Assembly: GCF_014541205.1 (NCBI RefSeq)
Contig: NZ_CP061280.1
Location: 124,001-188,000 of the forward strand
From: Mannheimia bovis
Lineage (GTDB): Bacteria > Pseudomonadota > Gammaproteobacteria > Enterobacterales > Pasteurellaceae
DNA: 64,000 nt
Direction of reading: 5' to 3'
Shown in pieces: positions 13,321 through 23,174 of the stretch. Below the pieces are notes generated by a model. It was not told where the DNA came from and did no database searches. It worked only from the letters and a program-made list of their open reading frames with translations. The translations under genes were made by a program, and so were the position numbers. The first letter of the stretch is position 1. The number at the start of each line of letters is the position of its first letter.

Positions 13321-14604
13321 TTATTCTTCTACGGAAAGTTGTTTTATTGCTAAATGCTCTACTTTAGCTTGTTTAACCATATTTTCCGCCACTTCAAGAA
13401 TAGTAACTTTTAAGTTATATAACTCAAATTCCATTCCTTCATCAGGAATTTTCTCTAAATGTTCTAGTAGCAAACCATTAAATGTTCGAGCTTCATCAAT
13501 AGGTAAATCCCACGCAAATAGTTTATTCAAATCCCTTAAATTTGCCGATCCCTCAATAATCACTGTCCCATCTGACTGCTGTTGAACTTCTTGCTCAAGC
13601 GTCGGGGCAGATGAAGTGGTAAATTCACCAACAATTTCCTCTAAAATATCTTCCAGGGTTACTAAGCCTTTAATATCGCCATATTCATCAACCACCAAAC
13701 CAATTCGTTCTTTATTAGCTTTAAAGTTCATTAATTGGGTAGTTAATGGCGTGCCTTCAGGAATGAAATATACTTCGTCAACCGCACGCACTAACATCTC
13801 TTTAGTAAATTCATTTTTTTCCAACATTAAACGAAATGCTTCACGTACACGCAAAATACCAAGAATATTATTATCCATATCACCTTTGTAAATCAGCACG
13901 CGGGCGTGTGGGGCGTGGTTGAGCTGACGCATAATCGCTTTCCAGTCATCATCAATATCAATGCCACTAATATCGTTGCGAGGCACCATAATGTCATCGA
14001 CTGTAACTTTTTCCATATCTAAAATAGAAACCAACATTTCACGGTGTTCCACCGGAATAAATTTTCCGGCATCTAGCACTACACTACGCAACTCTTCAGC
14101 ACTTAATCCTTGTTTATCTTTTTGTTGAATACGTAGTAATTTCATTAAGCCTGCAATAATCATATTCATAAAAAAGACTATCGGACTTAATAATTTTTTA
14201 AGAGGCGTTAAGATGAAACTTGCAAAAAAACCCACTTTTTCAGGGTAAGTAGCCGCAATGGTTTTAGGCAGAATTTCAGAGAAAACCAGCATCACAAATG
14301 TGAGTAAACCTGTGGCAATAGCTACCCCTTTTTCACCGGAGAGTTGCATACCGATCATTGTAGCGATCGCAGAAGCGGCAATGTTTACAAGGTTATTACA
14401 AATTAAGATAAGACTGAGCAGAACATCAGTTCGTGCTAAGAGTTTTTCCGCTAATTTTGCACCTTTGTGTCCTTGCTCAGCAAGATGACGCATTTTATAA
14501 CGGTTTAAAGACATCAGGCCGGTTTCCGAACCCGAGAAAAAAGCAGAGAGTACTAAAAGAATAGCTAAGGTAATAAATAAACTACTCAGGGGAATACTGT
14601 CCAA
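13321..14604 (-). CDS. yfjD: CNNM/CorB-family membrane protein with CBS domains (YfjD)
   Basis: The 427-aa protein has an N-terminal DUF21/CNNM membrane domain (residues 1-~185, about four spans, FFSGSETGLMSLNRYKMRHLAE), a CBS pair (~205-330, including RIGLVVDEYGDIKGLVTLEDILEEIVGE) and a C-terminal CorC_HlyC domain. The family takes part in magnesium homeostasis or efflux. E. coli ypjD and yfjD are adjacent in the same order, matching the neighbour upstream. Whether this copy moves Mg2+ is inferred from family. Confidence 0.88.
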   Translation of the reverse strand: MDSIPLSSLFITLAILLVLSAFFSGSETGLMSLNRYKMRHLAEQGHKGAKLAEKLLARTDVLLSLILICNNLVNIAASAIATMIGMQLSGEKGVAIATGLLTFVMLVFSEILPKTIAATYPEKVGFFASFILTPLKKLLSPIVFFMNMIIAGLMKLLRIQQKDKQGLSAEELRSVVLDAGKFIPVEHREMLVSILDMEKVTVDDIMVPRNDISGIDIDDDWKAIMRQLNHAPHARVLIYKGDMDNNILGILRVREAFRLMLEKNEFTKEMLVRAVDEVYFIPEGTPLTTQLMNFKANKERIGLVVDEYGDIKGLVTLEDILEEIVGEFTTSSAPTLEQEVQQQSDGTVIIEGSANLRDLNKLFAWDLPIDEARTFNGLLLEHLEKIPDEGMEFELYNLKVTILEVAENMVKQAKVEHLAIKQLSVEE

Positions 14605-14673
14605 AATTCAATTCCTATATAAATTAATCATAAAGCGATCACAATTCGATGATTGTTATCACTCACTTCGCCT

Positions 14674-14707
14674 AAAAAACCCGATTTGCAAAAAATCGGG
14701 CTTTTTT
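14674..14707. terminator. Bidirectional terminator between ypjD and yfjD
   Basis: AAAAACCCGATTT and AAATCGGGCTTTTTT form a stem with T-runs on both strands, so ypjD transcripts would stop before yfjD. Confidence 0.75.
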
Positions 14708-14722
14708 AACCGCTTGTAGCGA

Positions 14723-15517
14723 TTAATGGACGATCAAACGGCTACCGAAATATCCGATTGTGAGCAACATCATACCCGAAATCGAATAAATAAGCACCCG
14801 TTTTCCTCTCCAACGTAATTTCCATTGACCTAATATTTGAACGTTGTAAACAATCCAAGCCAAAAAGGAGAAAATTGCTTTGTGAATATGCTCGGGCTCA
14901 AAAAAATTATGTAGATAAACCACACCTGAAAATAGCGTGAGCGTAAGCATTGCTTGTGCCGCAAGCGTTAAAGTAAAGAAATGGCGTTCAACCGACATTA
15001 AGGGAGGAAGAATTGAGCAAAAGAACATTTTTTTGCTTTTGAGTTTGTGATCTAACCATTTTAATTGGAACGCGTAAATTAAGGCGAGGAAAAACAACGC
15101 ATAAGAGAACAGGGCAATGCCCAAGTGGAAAATAAATCCAGCATTTTCTTCTATATTGCGGATAAAGCTCCCCTGTACAAAACTGGCTACTGCCACGCTA
15201 CAAATCGCAAAGGCATATACAATAAGAAGAGGAAACCAGGCTGTTTTCCATTTCAGTAACGCCAAAGTTACGCAAACCGCCATAATGAAACTCATTAAAG
15301 AGATTACATTTGTTACAGTAAAATTCTGCCCTTCTATTAGCCATAATTGGTTGTATAACACGGCACAATGCAGAAGAATAGCTAATAAACCAAGCCCAAA
15401 AACAAGAGTTATATTCGGCTTTTTATTTTCCGTTGCACTTTCCAAATTCACTAAGGTAGGGGCAACCCAAAGCAATGTTAAGGCATAAGCTGCAATAGCT
15501 AAAACAGGAAGTAACAT
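14723..15517 (-). CDS. ypjD: Cytochrome c assembly-like inner membrane protein YpjD
   Basis: The 264-aa protein has about eight membrane segments and the CcsA/CcmC/HemX-type core with conserved histidines near HLGIALFSYALFFLALIYAFQ and EPEHIHKAIFSFLAW. It matches the YpjD branch (length ~260), of unclear biochemical role. In many gamma-proteobacteria it lies between ffh and yfjD; here ffh is not adjacent. Confidence 0.82.
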   Translation of the reverse strand: MLLPVLAIAAYALTLLWVAPTLVNLESATENKKPNITLVFGLGLLAILLHCAVLYNQLWLIEGQNFTVTNVISLMSFIMAVCVTLALLKWKTAWFPLLIVYAFAICSVAVASFVQGSFIRNIEENAGFIFHLGIALFSYALFFLALIYAFQLKWLDHKLKSKKMFFCSILPPLMSVERHFFTLTLAAQAMLTLTLFSGVVYLHNFFEPEHIHKAIFSFLAWIVYNVQILGQWKLRWRGKRVLIYSISGMMLLTIGYFGSRLIVH

Positions 15518-15734
15518 TTTTTCTCGAATCTCGTCAAATAATAATAACTTTCAGAATTTTAATCAAAAGTCGCCTTTTTAGCTAGTTTTTGCGATAACTA
15601 GATGAAAAATTATCCCGAAATATCATCGCTTTTTACGTTAAGTCAAAAAAACCTCTCAATTTCAGCCAATATTCTGTATCAAAAAATAATTTTCCTTTGA
15701 CTAATTTGCTTTCTATCTGTAATATGCACACCCT

Positions 15735-16259
15735 ATGCAAAAGGTAAAACTACCCCTTACAATTGACCCGTATAAAGACGCACAACGTCGAGTGGATTAT
15801 GAAGGCTACATTTCAGGTGAACTTCTAACCCGCTTGGGTGAATCTGTATGTAATGTGCTAAGTGATGCACAAGTTACTCTCTCGTTATATATCGACCCAC
15901 AACGTTTAACTGTAATTAAAGGTACAGCTAAAATTGATGTGGAACTTGATTGTCAACGATGTGATAACCCGTTTACACAAACGCTAGACTGTTCATTCTG
16001 TTTCAGTCCGGTGTCTAACATGGATCAGGCGGACATCTTGCCCGAAATTTATGAACCTATCGAAGTAAACGAGTTCGGTGAAGTAAATTTACTAGATATG
16101 ATTGAAGATGAATTTATTCTTGAATTACCTCTAGTCCCGATGCATAGTGAAGAACACTGTGAAGTGTCCGCAGTCGAACAAGTGTTTGGCGAATTGCCGG
16201 AAGAGCTGGCAAGTAAACCAAATCCGTTCGCTATATTAGCTAATTTAAAGAAAAACTAG
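15735..16259 (+). CDS. yceD: YceD (DUF177), 23S rRNA accumulation protein
   Basis: The 174-aa acidic protein carries the DUF177 core with two cysteine pairs ([20 protein letters not shown]). YceD is needed for normal 23S rRNA levels and is almost always followed by rpmF, as here (16-bp gap). The ATG at 15735 gives the family's normal length. Confidence 0.88.
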   Translation: MQKVKLPLTIDPYKDAQRRVDYEGYISGELLTRLGESVCNVLSDAQVTLSLYIDPQRLTVIKGTAKIDVELDCQRCDNPFTQTLDCSFCFSPVSNMDQADILPEIYEPIEVNEFGEVNLLDMIEDEFILELPLVPMHSEEHCEVSAVEQVFGELPEELASKPNPFAILANLKKN

Positions 16260-16275
16260 ATCTAGGAGAAAGCCC

Positions 16276-16446
16276 GTGGCTGTTCAACAAAATAAGAAAT
16301 CTCGTTCACGTCGTGATATGCGTCGTTCACACGATGCATTAACAACTGCTGCAGTTTCAGTGGATAAAACAAGTGGCGAAACTCACTTTCGTCACCACGT
16401 AACTGCTGACGGTTACTACCGTGGTCGTAAAGTAATCAACAAGTAA
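16276..16446 (+). CDS. rpmF: 50S ribosomal protein L32
   Basis: This 56-aa basic protein ([21 protein letters not shown]...) is typical bacterial L32 without the zinc-ribbon cysteines. It starts with GTG at 16276, preceded by TAGGAGAAA. The non-ATG start and short length make it easy to miss. It lies between yceD and plsX, the conserved order. Confidence 0.93.
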   Translation: MAVQQNKKSRSRRDMRRSHDALTTAAVSVDKTSGETHFRHHVTADGYYRGRKVINK

Positions 16447-16464
16447 TTCCTTTCGAGGTATCTC

Positions 16465-17499
16465 TTGGGTGATTTCACTCTAGCAGTAGATGTGATGGGC
16501 GGGGACTTTGGTCCCCGTGTTACTATTCCTGCTCTAGCAAAAGCCTTATCACAGCATTCAAATCTCTCACTTTTATTATTTGGCGATGAAAGCCAAATTA
16601 CCCCATTATTAGAAAAATACTCTCTGCTACATTCCCCTAAAATCCAGCTCCATCATACCGAACAAATGATTGATGCAGATATCCCCTTTTCTAAAGCAAT
16701 CCGTCAAAGTAAAAATAGCTCTATGCGTTTAGCACTTGAAGCAGTTAAAGAAGGAAAGGCTCAAGGTTGCGTAAGTGGTGGGAATACAGGGGCATTAATG
16801 GGATTAGCAAAATTGTTGATAGAACCATTACCTAATATTGAACGTCCGGCACTTACTTCGCTCATCCCTACAATGAACGGGAAATCAACAGTAATGTTAG
16901 ATTTAGGAGCAAATATTGAAGTAAGCAATAGCCAACTTCAACAATTTGCAGAAATGGGAAATCTCTTTGCTCAAGTAATGCTAGACTTAGTCTACCCTCG
17001 CCTCTCTTTATTGAATATTGGCACAGAAGAAAATAAAGGCACAGCCCAGCTTCAAGCAGTTCACCAGCAACTCAAAAAGAGACAAGATTTAAACTACATC
17101 GGTTTTATTGAAAGCGATAAATTAACCAGCTACCTCACTGATGTAATTATTTGTGATGGCTACACAGGCAATATCGCCTTAAAGGCACTGGAAGGTGCTG
17201 CAAAGAATATTATTTCGCTATTTAAAAAAGAGAAAGCCGATTCTAACATTTGCCGCAACACCAAACGCTATTTGCTTAAATTGATTTTCTATCGCTACTA
17301 TCGCAAGTTACAAGAAATCAATCCCGATCGTCATAATGGAGCAACCCTACTAGGTTTATCGAAAGTCATTGTAAAAAGCCACGGCGGAGCAAACGCCAAC
17401 GCCTTTTACTATGCGATTGACTATGCCATTCAGCAAATTGAAGGCGATATTCCTAATAAAATTTTACAAGGTTTGAGCCAAAATCCGCTTATAAAATAG
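16465..17499 (+). CDS. plsX: Phosphate acyltransferase PlsX
   Basis: The 344-aa protein has the PlsX signatures LAVDVMGGDFGPRVTIPA, CVSGGNTGALMGLA and FIESDKLT, with EGAAKNII near the end. It makes acyl-phosphate from acyl-ACP for phospholipid synthesis. Translation starts at TTG 16465 (GAGG upstream), giving the standard length. fabH, which often follows plsX, is located separately at 23175. Confidence 0.92.
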   Translation: MGDFTLAVDVMGGDFGPRVTIPALAKALSQHSNLSLLLFGDESQITPLLEKYSLLHSPKIQLHHTEQMIDADIPFSKAIRQSKNSSMRLALEAVKEGKAQGCVSGGNTGALMGLAKLLIEPLPNIERPALTSLIPTMNGKSTVMLDLGANIEVSNSQLQQFAEMGNLFAQVMLDLVYPRLSLLNIGTEENKGTAQLQAVHQQLKKRQDLNYIGFIESDKLTSYLTDVIICDGYTGNIALKALEGAAKNIISLFKKEKADSNICRNTKRYLLKLIFYRYYRKLQEINPDRHNGATLLGLSKVIVKSHGGANANAFYYAIDYAIQQIEGDIPNKILQGLSQNPLIK

Positions 17500-17544
17500 A
17501 TTTCATTTACGCTGTCAATGCCCTATCTGTCAAGCAACGATAGA

Positions 17545-17838
17545 CTATCTCACCTTCATTTGAAATAAAATCACTTCCGCTTGGCAGCTAAAGGTTATCC
17601 ACATTTTCATCAGAAAACCGTCTGCAATTTGTGTGATTTCACTTTGCATTTCACAAGGTGCGGTTTCTACCGATTTGGCTTTTTGTGTGAAAAATTCAAC
17701 CGCTTGTTTAGCGATTTCTTCACTGTCATAGACTGCTTCAAAGGCAATTTGGCGGTCTGCATTATCTAACATAGAATCGCCTTTTAGCTTACACATATTG
17801 TGTGCATCAGCAGCTTTTTGTTGCATTGTTTTGCTCAT
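17545..17838 (-). CDS. YfcZ/YiiS-family protein
   Basis: This 97-aa protein resembles E. coli YfcZ, sharing KAKSVETAPCEM and a C-terminal ITFSCQAEVILFQMKVR segment. Function is unknown. The GGGGGTAAT ribosome site overlaps the stop codon of the monooxygenase gene upstream, so the two genes are coupled. Confidence 0.75.
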   Translation of the reverse strand: MSKTMQQKAADAHNMCKLKGDSMLDNADRQIAFEAVYDSEEIAKQAVEFFTQKAKSVETAPCEMQSEITQIADGFLMKMWITFSCQAEVILFQMKVR

Positions 17839-17839
17839 A

Positions 17840-18880
17840 TTACCCCCTATCTATGATCTCTTTTAACCAAGTGTAGGATTGATGTTGTTTTTTCTCATCG
17901 AAAATATAGCTTACCGCCATAATTTCATCAATTTCAATTCGTTCTTTTAATGCCTTGAGTTGTTGTTCGACACTCTCACGACTACCGATAAGCGAGCAAG
18001 CAGTCATTTGGCGGACAACGGTTTTCTCTTGGTTGTACAACGCATTTTGTTGCAAAGCAACAGGTCCAAAATGCGGTACAATCTCGGCTTTCACAAAATT
18101 TTCCCACACTTTATCGTCAGACTCGACAGGTGGCTGCAAATTGTTCTGAGCATTAGTTACCACATTTAAGAAAAACTGGGTTTGAGTGGTAGCGAGTTGT
18201 TCTGCTTCTTGGTCGGTTTCAGCCACAATCGCATTCACACCTAAAATTACATAAGGTTTATCTAACACTTCGGACGGCTTAAAGTGAGAGCGATAAATTC
18301 TTACCGCCTCGTCCATAAAACGAGGGGCAAAATGCGAGGCAAAGGCATAAGGTAAGCCACGCTCTGCCGCTAAATACGCACTTTCAGGGCTAGATCCTAA
18401 AATATAAAGCGGCACATTCAGCCCTTGAGCAGGGTAAGCAGACACAGGGTTTGTCCCTTCAAAATAACCTTTTAGTTCGCTGATTTCATCAGGAAAAGGC
18501 AAACTTTGGGCATTACGGCGTAAAGCGGTGGCAGTACGCATATCAGTACCGGGTGCTCGCCCCAGCCCCAGTTCTACACGGTTAGTATAGAGTGTTTCAA
18601 GTGTGCCGTACTGTTCTGCCACAATGTAAGGGCTATGGTTAGGTAACATTACGCCACCTGAGCCCACTCTTAATTTTTCAGTGTGGGAAAGTGCGTGCTG
18701 AATGAGTAACTGTGTTGCCGAGCTGGCAAGATTTTTCATATTATGATGTTCTGCAATCCAATAGCGTTCAATGCCGATATTTTCTGCGTGTTTTGCTAAT
18801 TTCACCATAGAATCGACCGCTTGTTTAGCGGTTTGCCCTTCACGAATAGGCACAAGATTTAGAATGGATAATTTTGTCAT
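17840..18880 (-). CDS. Luciferase-like flavin monooxygenase (YhbW type)
   Basis: This ~346-aa protein of the LLM class has RYWIAEHHNM, GSGGVMLPNHSPYIVAEQ and LGLGRAPGTDMRT, as in YhbW and other alkanal monooxygenase-like proteins. The fold is a flavin-dependent TIM barrel, the substrate is unknown. I prefer ATG 18880 (MTKLSILNL), because the longer form would need TTG at 18892. Start choice is uncertain. Confidence 0.85.
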   Translation of the reverse strand: MTKLSILNLVPIREGQTAKQAVDSMVKLAKHAENIGIERYWIAEHHNMKNLASSATQLLIQHALSHTEKLRVGSGGVMLPNHSPYIVAEQYGTLETLYTNRVELGLGRAPGTDMRTATALRRNAQSLPFPDEISELKGYFEGTNPVSAYPAQGLNVPLYILGSSPESAYLAAERGLPYAFASHFAPRFMDEAVRIYRSHFKPSEVLDKPYVILGVNAIVAETDQEAEQLATTQTQFFLNVVTNAQNNLQPPVESDDKVWENFVKAEIVPHFGPVALQQNALYNQEKTVVRQMTACSLIGSRESVEQQLKALKERIEIDEIMAVSYIFDEKKQHQSYTWLKEIIDRG

Positions 18881-18976
18881 AAGGCTTTTCAATTGAATGA
18901 GAGTGTAAAATAAAAAAATGCCGAATAGGATTTACCTACTCAGCATTGTAAAACCATACTCTCAATATGGGGACAA

Positions 18977-19615
18977 TTATTTTTTACTCAAGAAGATAAT
19001 TGCATCAACATAACGTTGAATGAAATCATTCGTTGATGAAGAATCTGCAAAGCCTTCTAAATTCAATTGGTATTGACCATTTACGAAAAATGCAGGCACA
19101 CCACGAATTTGGAAGTCTTCCGCTAATTGAACTTGTTTATTCACCAAGCCATTTACGGCAAAGCTGTTAATGCCGCTATCAAACTGTTCAGCTGTAATGC
19201 CGTTTGCTAAAAATACCGCACGAATATCGTCCATTGATTTGAATGCATCTTTTTGTGCCCCTTCAAATAATGCAGTTTTTACTTTATCTTCAGCTCCTAA
19301 TGCCATTGCTAATGCCCAAGCACGAGTTAAGTCTTCAGATTGGCGACCTAAGAAATTAACGTGATATTGCACTAATTTGGTGTCTTTTGGTAATTTTTCT
19401 TTAATTTGGCTTGGGATCTTGTAGCTTAATTCAAAATCATAGCAGTGCGGGCAGTAGAATGAGAAAAATTCCACCACTTCTTTTTGAGCAGATGGGGCTT
19501 TACGTACCTCAGTATATTCTTTCCCTGCGGTTGGATCAGCGGCGATTGCCGTTGAGTTAAATGCAAAAAGTGCCGAAAGAGCCACAAAAGCTGTTTTTAA
19601 TACCAATTTTTTCAT
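18977..19615 (-). CDS. dsbA: Thiol:disulfide interchange protein DsbA
   Basis: The 212-aa protein has a signal peptide (residues 1-~25, ending in TAIAADP), the active site CPHC in FFSFYCPHCYDFE and the cis-proline loop RGVPAFF. It oxidises cysteines of exported proteins in the periplasm. yihD lies just upstream on the same strand. E. coli has a kinase gene (rdoA/srkA) between the two, which is absent here. Confidence 0.93.
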   Translation of the reverse strand: MKKLVLKTAFVALSALFAFNSTAIAADPTAGKEYTEVRKAPSAQKEVVEFFSFYCPHCYDFELSYKIPSQIKEKLPKDTKLVQYHVNFLGRQSEDLTRAWALAMALGAEDKVKTALFEGAQKDAFKSMDDIRAVFLANGITAEQFDSGINSFAVNGLVNKQVQLAEDFQIRGVPAFFVNGQYQLNLEGFADSSSTNDFIQRYVDAIIFLSKK

Positions 19616-19690
19616 AATGATTCCTTCAAAAATGTTGATAAATATAGTTAATAAATATAAGTGCTAGACTAGCTAACGGATAAGACAATC

Positions 19691-19960
19691 TTAATCGTTT
19701 AAAATTCCACGAGCACGCAATAAAGCGGTTTTAAAATCATCTTCGTAATCTTTTTTAATGCCGGGGATAGGCTCAAATTTGTCCGCATTTCGCATTTTGA
19801 GCTGATAAATTAAGACCTCATCGCTCAAGGCTTTAAAATTATCAGGCTCGCCTACTTCAATCGAAAGTTGCTGCAAAATATCAATGAGGTGTAAGTCAGG
19901 ATTTTTACGCCAATGTTCGCCAAGTAACTCTAATAATTCTTCCAAGCGTTTGCATTTCAT
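19691..19960 (-). CDS. yihD: YihD-family protein
   Basis: The 89-aa protein matches YihD (DUF1040) over its length (MKCKRLEELLELLGEHWRKNPDLHLI...). Function is not established. As in E. coli, it is divergent from mobA and upstream of dsbA. Confidence 0.88.
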   Translation of the reverse strand: MKCKRLEELLELLGEHWRKNPDLHLIDILQQLSIEVGEPDNFKALSDEVLIYQLKMRNADKFEPIPGIKKDYEDDFKTALLRARGILND

Positions 19961-20047
19961 TGTTTGCCCCTTAAAAAATCTTGTTGGAAATTAAGCGAAA
20001 TAATATACTTTTGCTTTAGTTTTTGCAAAATTTTAAGGGATAACAGA

Positions 20048-21118
20048 ATGGAAGATCGTATTTCAGCCGTGATTTTAGCCGGCGGTTTGGCTCGCCGAAT
20101 GAATGGCGTGGAAAAAGGGTTGCAACTTTTTGATGGAAAACCGCTTATTTCACACATTTTAACCTGTCTTTCTCCACAAGTTAGCGACATTTGGCTTAAT
20201 ATTAATCGTTCTATTGAGCAATATCAGCAACTTTATCCTACAATTCCTTATTACCAAGATAGTTTGCCCGATTTTCAAGGTCCGCTAAGCGGAATGCTAT
20301 CAGGCTTAGAGAAAATTGACAGCGACTATTTGCTCTTTGTGCCTTGTGATACGCCTTTTATTCCAACGAAGTTATTGCAAAAATTACACACCGCCTTACG
20401 CATTAACAACGCTCAAATTGCCTATGTTCACGATGGCGAGCGACCACACCCAACGTTTGCGTTGGTTCATCATTCGGTAAAAGAGGAATTGAGCCACTAT
20501 TTAGCTTCAGGCGAACGCCGTCTGCTTTGGTTTTTCCTATCACAAAAAAGTGTGGCGGTGGATTTTTCTGAACAAAAATCCGCATTCACGAACGTGAATA
20601 CATTGGAAGATTTAAACCGAGTAAGCCAATTTCCGGTGAAAACCCTTGCGATTACAGGCTACAGCGGCACGGGCAAAACTACCTTATTGGAAAAATTAAT
20701 CCCAAAATTGACCGCTTGTGGCATTCGGGTTGGCTTGATTAAGCACTCCCACCACAATGTTGATGTAGACAAAAAAGGCAAAGACAGCCACCGCCTGCGT
20801 GAAGCAGGAGCAAATCCGACAATGATTGTGTGCGATGAACGTTGGGCGTTAATGACAGAAACCAAACAAGCGGTTGAATTTTCTCAATTAATTGCAAAAT
20901 TCAATCCGCAAGAGATCGATCTTGTTTTCGTGGAAGGCTTTAAACACGAAACTTTGCCGAAAATTCAGCTCCATCGCAAAGAGATTGAAAAGCCATTGCC
21001 GGAGCTTGATAAGTGGACGATTGCTACCGCAACAGATTATTTTCTTGAGCGAGAGAATTTACTTGATATTAATGATGTGGAACAAATTGCTGAATTTATA
21101 AGAGGGTGGATTAGATAA
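20048..21118 (+). CDS. mobA: MobA-MobB fusion, molybdenum cofactor guanylylation
   Basis: The 356-aa protein joins two enzymes. Residues 1-~190 are MobA, with the nucleotide-binding signature LAGGLARRMNGVEKG and the VPCDTPFIP segment; it transfers GMP to molybdopterin. Residues ~198-356 are MobB, a GTP-binding adaptor with Walker A GYSGTGKTT (~204-212), IKHSHHNVDVDKKGKDSHR and FVEGFKHE. In most enterobacteria these are separate genes, so this is a true fusion. ATG 20048 with AAGGGATAA upstream is the start; the longer frame has no support. Confidence 0.9.
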   Translation: MEDRISAVILAGGLARRMNGVEKGLQLFDGKPLISHILTCLSPQVSDIWLNINRSIEQYQQLYPTIPYYQDSLPDFQGPLSGMLSGLEKIDSDYLLFVPCDTPFIPTKLLQKLHTALRINNAQIAYVHDGERPHPTFALVHHSVKEELSHYLASGERRLLWFFLSQKSVAVDFSEQKSAFTNVNTLEDLNRVSQFPVKTLAITGYSGTGKTTLLEKLIPKLTACGIRVGLIKHSHHNVDVDKKGKDSHRLREAGANPTMIVCDERWALMTETKQAVEFSQLIAKFNPQEIDLVFVEGFKHETLPKIQLHRKEIEKPLPELDKWTIATATDYFLERENLLDINDVEQIAEFIRGWIR

Positions 21119-21122
21119 AACT

Positions 21123-21150
21123 AAGGCGAACGTGATATTCGCCTTTTGTT
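21123..21150 (+). terminator. Terminator of mobA-mobB
   Basis: AAGGCGAA and TTCGCCTT form an 8-bp stem followed by TTGTTT. Confidence 0.75.
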
Positions 21151-21162
21151 TCAGATGGCGTT

Positions 21163-22167
21163 TTATTTTGCAAATTCTTGCATAAATTCGCCCGCTTGTT
21201 TCACCATTGAACTTGAGCCAACAAAGAATGGCACACGTTGGTGTAACTCGGTTGGTTTAATATCCAAAATCGGATTAAAGCCGTCAGTTGCCATTCCGCC
21301 TGCTTGTTCCGCTAAGAAGGCGATTGGGTTGCATTCATAGAGTAAACGTAATTTGCCTTTCGGGTAAACGGTTGAAGTTGGATAAATGTAGATCCCGCCT
21401 TTTAATAAATTGCGGTGGAAGTCAGATACTAACGAGCCGATATAACGTGATGAATATGGGCGTTTAGTGGCTTCGTCCGTTTCTTGGCAATATTTAATAA
21501 AGCGTTTTACCCCTTGAGGGAAGGTTACATATTGCCCTTCGTTGATGGAGTAATATTTTCCTTCTGTCGGCGTTTTGAGATCGGGATGAGAAAGAATAAA
21601 TAAGCCGAGTGATGGATCGTAAGTAAAGCCATTCACGCCATTACCTGTGGTGTAAACCAACATTGTTGATGAGCCATAAGTAACATAACCGGCAGCAACT
21701 TGTTTACGCCCTTCTTGCAAGAAATCTTCTTTGGTTACAGGCGTACCAATTGGCGAAATACGGCGGTAGATCGAGAAGATCGTACCAACAGATACATTCA
21801 CTTCAATGTTAGACGAGCCATCAAGCGGATCAGTCATTAAAATATATTTTGCGTTGCGACCACGTTCCGTGTCAAATGCAACAAAGTCATCATCTTCTTC
21901 TGAAGCAAAACCTGCTACGTCCTCACGGGCTAATAAGGCTTTTTTCATTGTTTCATTTGCGAAAACATCAAGCTTCATTTGAGCTTCGCCTTGCACGTTT
22001 TCAGAGCCTGCTGTGCCTAAAATATCTTGGCTTAAGCCCGCACGGTTAATTTCACGGTGAATAATTTTTGCAGCTAAACGAATTGATGACAAAATACCAC
22101 TCAACTCCCCTTTGGCTTCCGGATAATCAGCCTGTTTTTCGATAATAAATTCACCCAATGTTTTCAT
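21163..22167 (-). CDS. fbp: Fructose-1,6-bisphosphatase class 1
   Basis: The 334-aa protein has the metal-binding signature [17 protein letters not shown] and the catalytic [13 protein letters not shown] segment of class I FBPases, a gluconeogenic step. ATG 22167 with AAGGAGATAAAG upstream gives the normal length. The convergent neighbour is mobA-mobB. Confidence 0.93.
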   Translation of the reverse strand: MKTLGEFIIEKQADYPEAKGELSGILSSIRLAAKIIHREINRAGLSQDILGTAGSENVQGEAQMKLDVFANETMKKALLAREDVAGFASEEDDDFVAFDTERGRNAKYILMTDPLDGSSNIEVNVSVGTIFSIYRRISPIGTPVTKEDFLQEGRKQVAAGYVTYGSSTMLVYTTGNGVNGFTYDPSLGLFILSHPDLKTPTEGKYYSINEGQYVTFPQGVKRFIKYCQETDEATKRPYSSRYIGSLVSDFHRNLLKGGIYIYPTSTVYPKGKLRLLYECNPIAFLAEQAGGMATDGFNPILDIKPTELHQRVPFFVGSSSMVKQAGEFMQEFAK

Positions 22168-22287
22168 CTTTATCTCCTTGACTGTTAAATTCAACCGTAT
22201 TATAACGATTAACACCAAAGCGGTAGCAAACTCTCCGCTCGTTTTGTGATCCGCTTCACGTTTTTGATAAAAAATAAGGAGACAAAT

Positions 22288-23058
22288 ATGACCCTCAACC
22301 CAGCATTACAGTTAACGCAACACAACGAATTGAGCGTGTTGGAAATCAACCACCCAAAAATGAAAGCGAAAGTGGCGTTGCAAGGGGCTCAGTTATTGAG
22401 CTGGCAGCCGGCTCAGGCTAAACAAGATGTGTTGTGGCTTAGCGAAATTGAACCATTCCAAAACGGGGTAGCAATTCGTGGTGGTGTGCCGATTTGTTAC
22501 CCTTGGTTTGGTACGGCAAAAGCACCGGCTCACGGCACGGCTCGTATTCGGGAATGGACGTTGGTGGAAAATAGTGCTTCGGCTGACAATGTGCGTTTGG
22601 TGTTTGTGTTAGACAATGAGGCGAAAATCAAGATGATTTTAGGCGAAAGTTGCGAGCTGTATTTCACTCATTTGCAAGCAGAGCCTGCTCAGCTCGCTCT
22701 TCACACCTATTTTAATGTCGGTGATATCGAGCAAATCGAGGTGCAAGGTTTGCCGACTACTTGTGAAGATAAATTAACTAATAGCCAAGCGGAAGTACCA
22801 TCTCCACGTATAATTCGTGAAAGCGTGGACTGCATTTACGCCGCACAAGCGGTCAATTTTATTCAAGATTTTGCAAATCAACGCACCATTCGCATTGAGC
22901 ACATCAACGCCAGCGAAACCGTACTTTGGAACCCGTGGCAAAAAGTCGTGGGCGGAATGAGTAAAACCGGCTACAAAACAATGGTTTGCGTGGAAACTGC
23001 TCGAATTTATCGCTTAGTGCAACAAAATGAAACCATCGGCGTAAAAATTTCGATTTAA
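22288..23058 (+). CDS. Glucose-6-phosphate 1-epimerase (YeaD-type)
   Basis: The 256-aa protein has the aldose epimerase-like fold features of Yea[22 protein letters not shown] and the C-terminal VCVETARI with a catalytic glutamate. It interconverts alpha and beta D-hexose-6-phosphates. The start has AAGGAGAC upstream. It is divergent from fbp, a related sugar-phosphate enzyme. Confidence 0.86.
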   Translation: MTLNPALQLTQHNELSVLEINHPKMKAKVALQGAQLLSWQPAQAKQDVLWLSEIEPFQNGVAIRGGVPICYPWFGTAKAPAHGTARIREWTLVENSASADNVRLVFVLDNEAKIKMILGESCELYFTHLQAEPAQLALHTYFNVGDIEQIEVQGLPTTCEDKLTNSQAEVPSPRIIRESVDCIYAAQAVNFIQDFANQRTIRIEHINASETVLWNPWQKVVGGMSKTGYKTMVCVETARIYRLVQQNETIGVKISI

Positions 23059-23174
23059 TCATCGCATTGCTAACATCTTCATTTTGCTCTAACAGATTGT
23101 AGAGGCTATATATTTCCGCATTTTCAGGCTATAATGTCGGATTATCATTTTAGTCGATTGAGAATAATCAAAAT

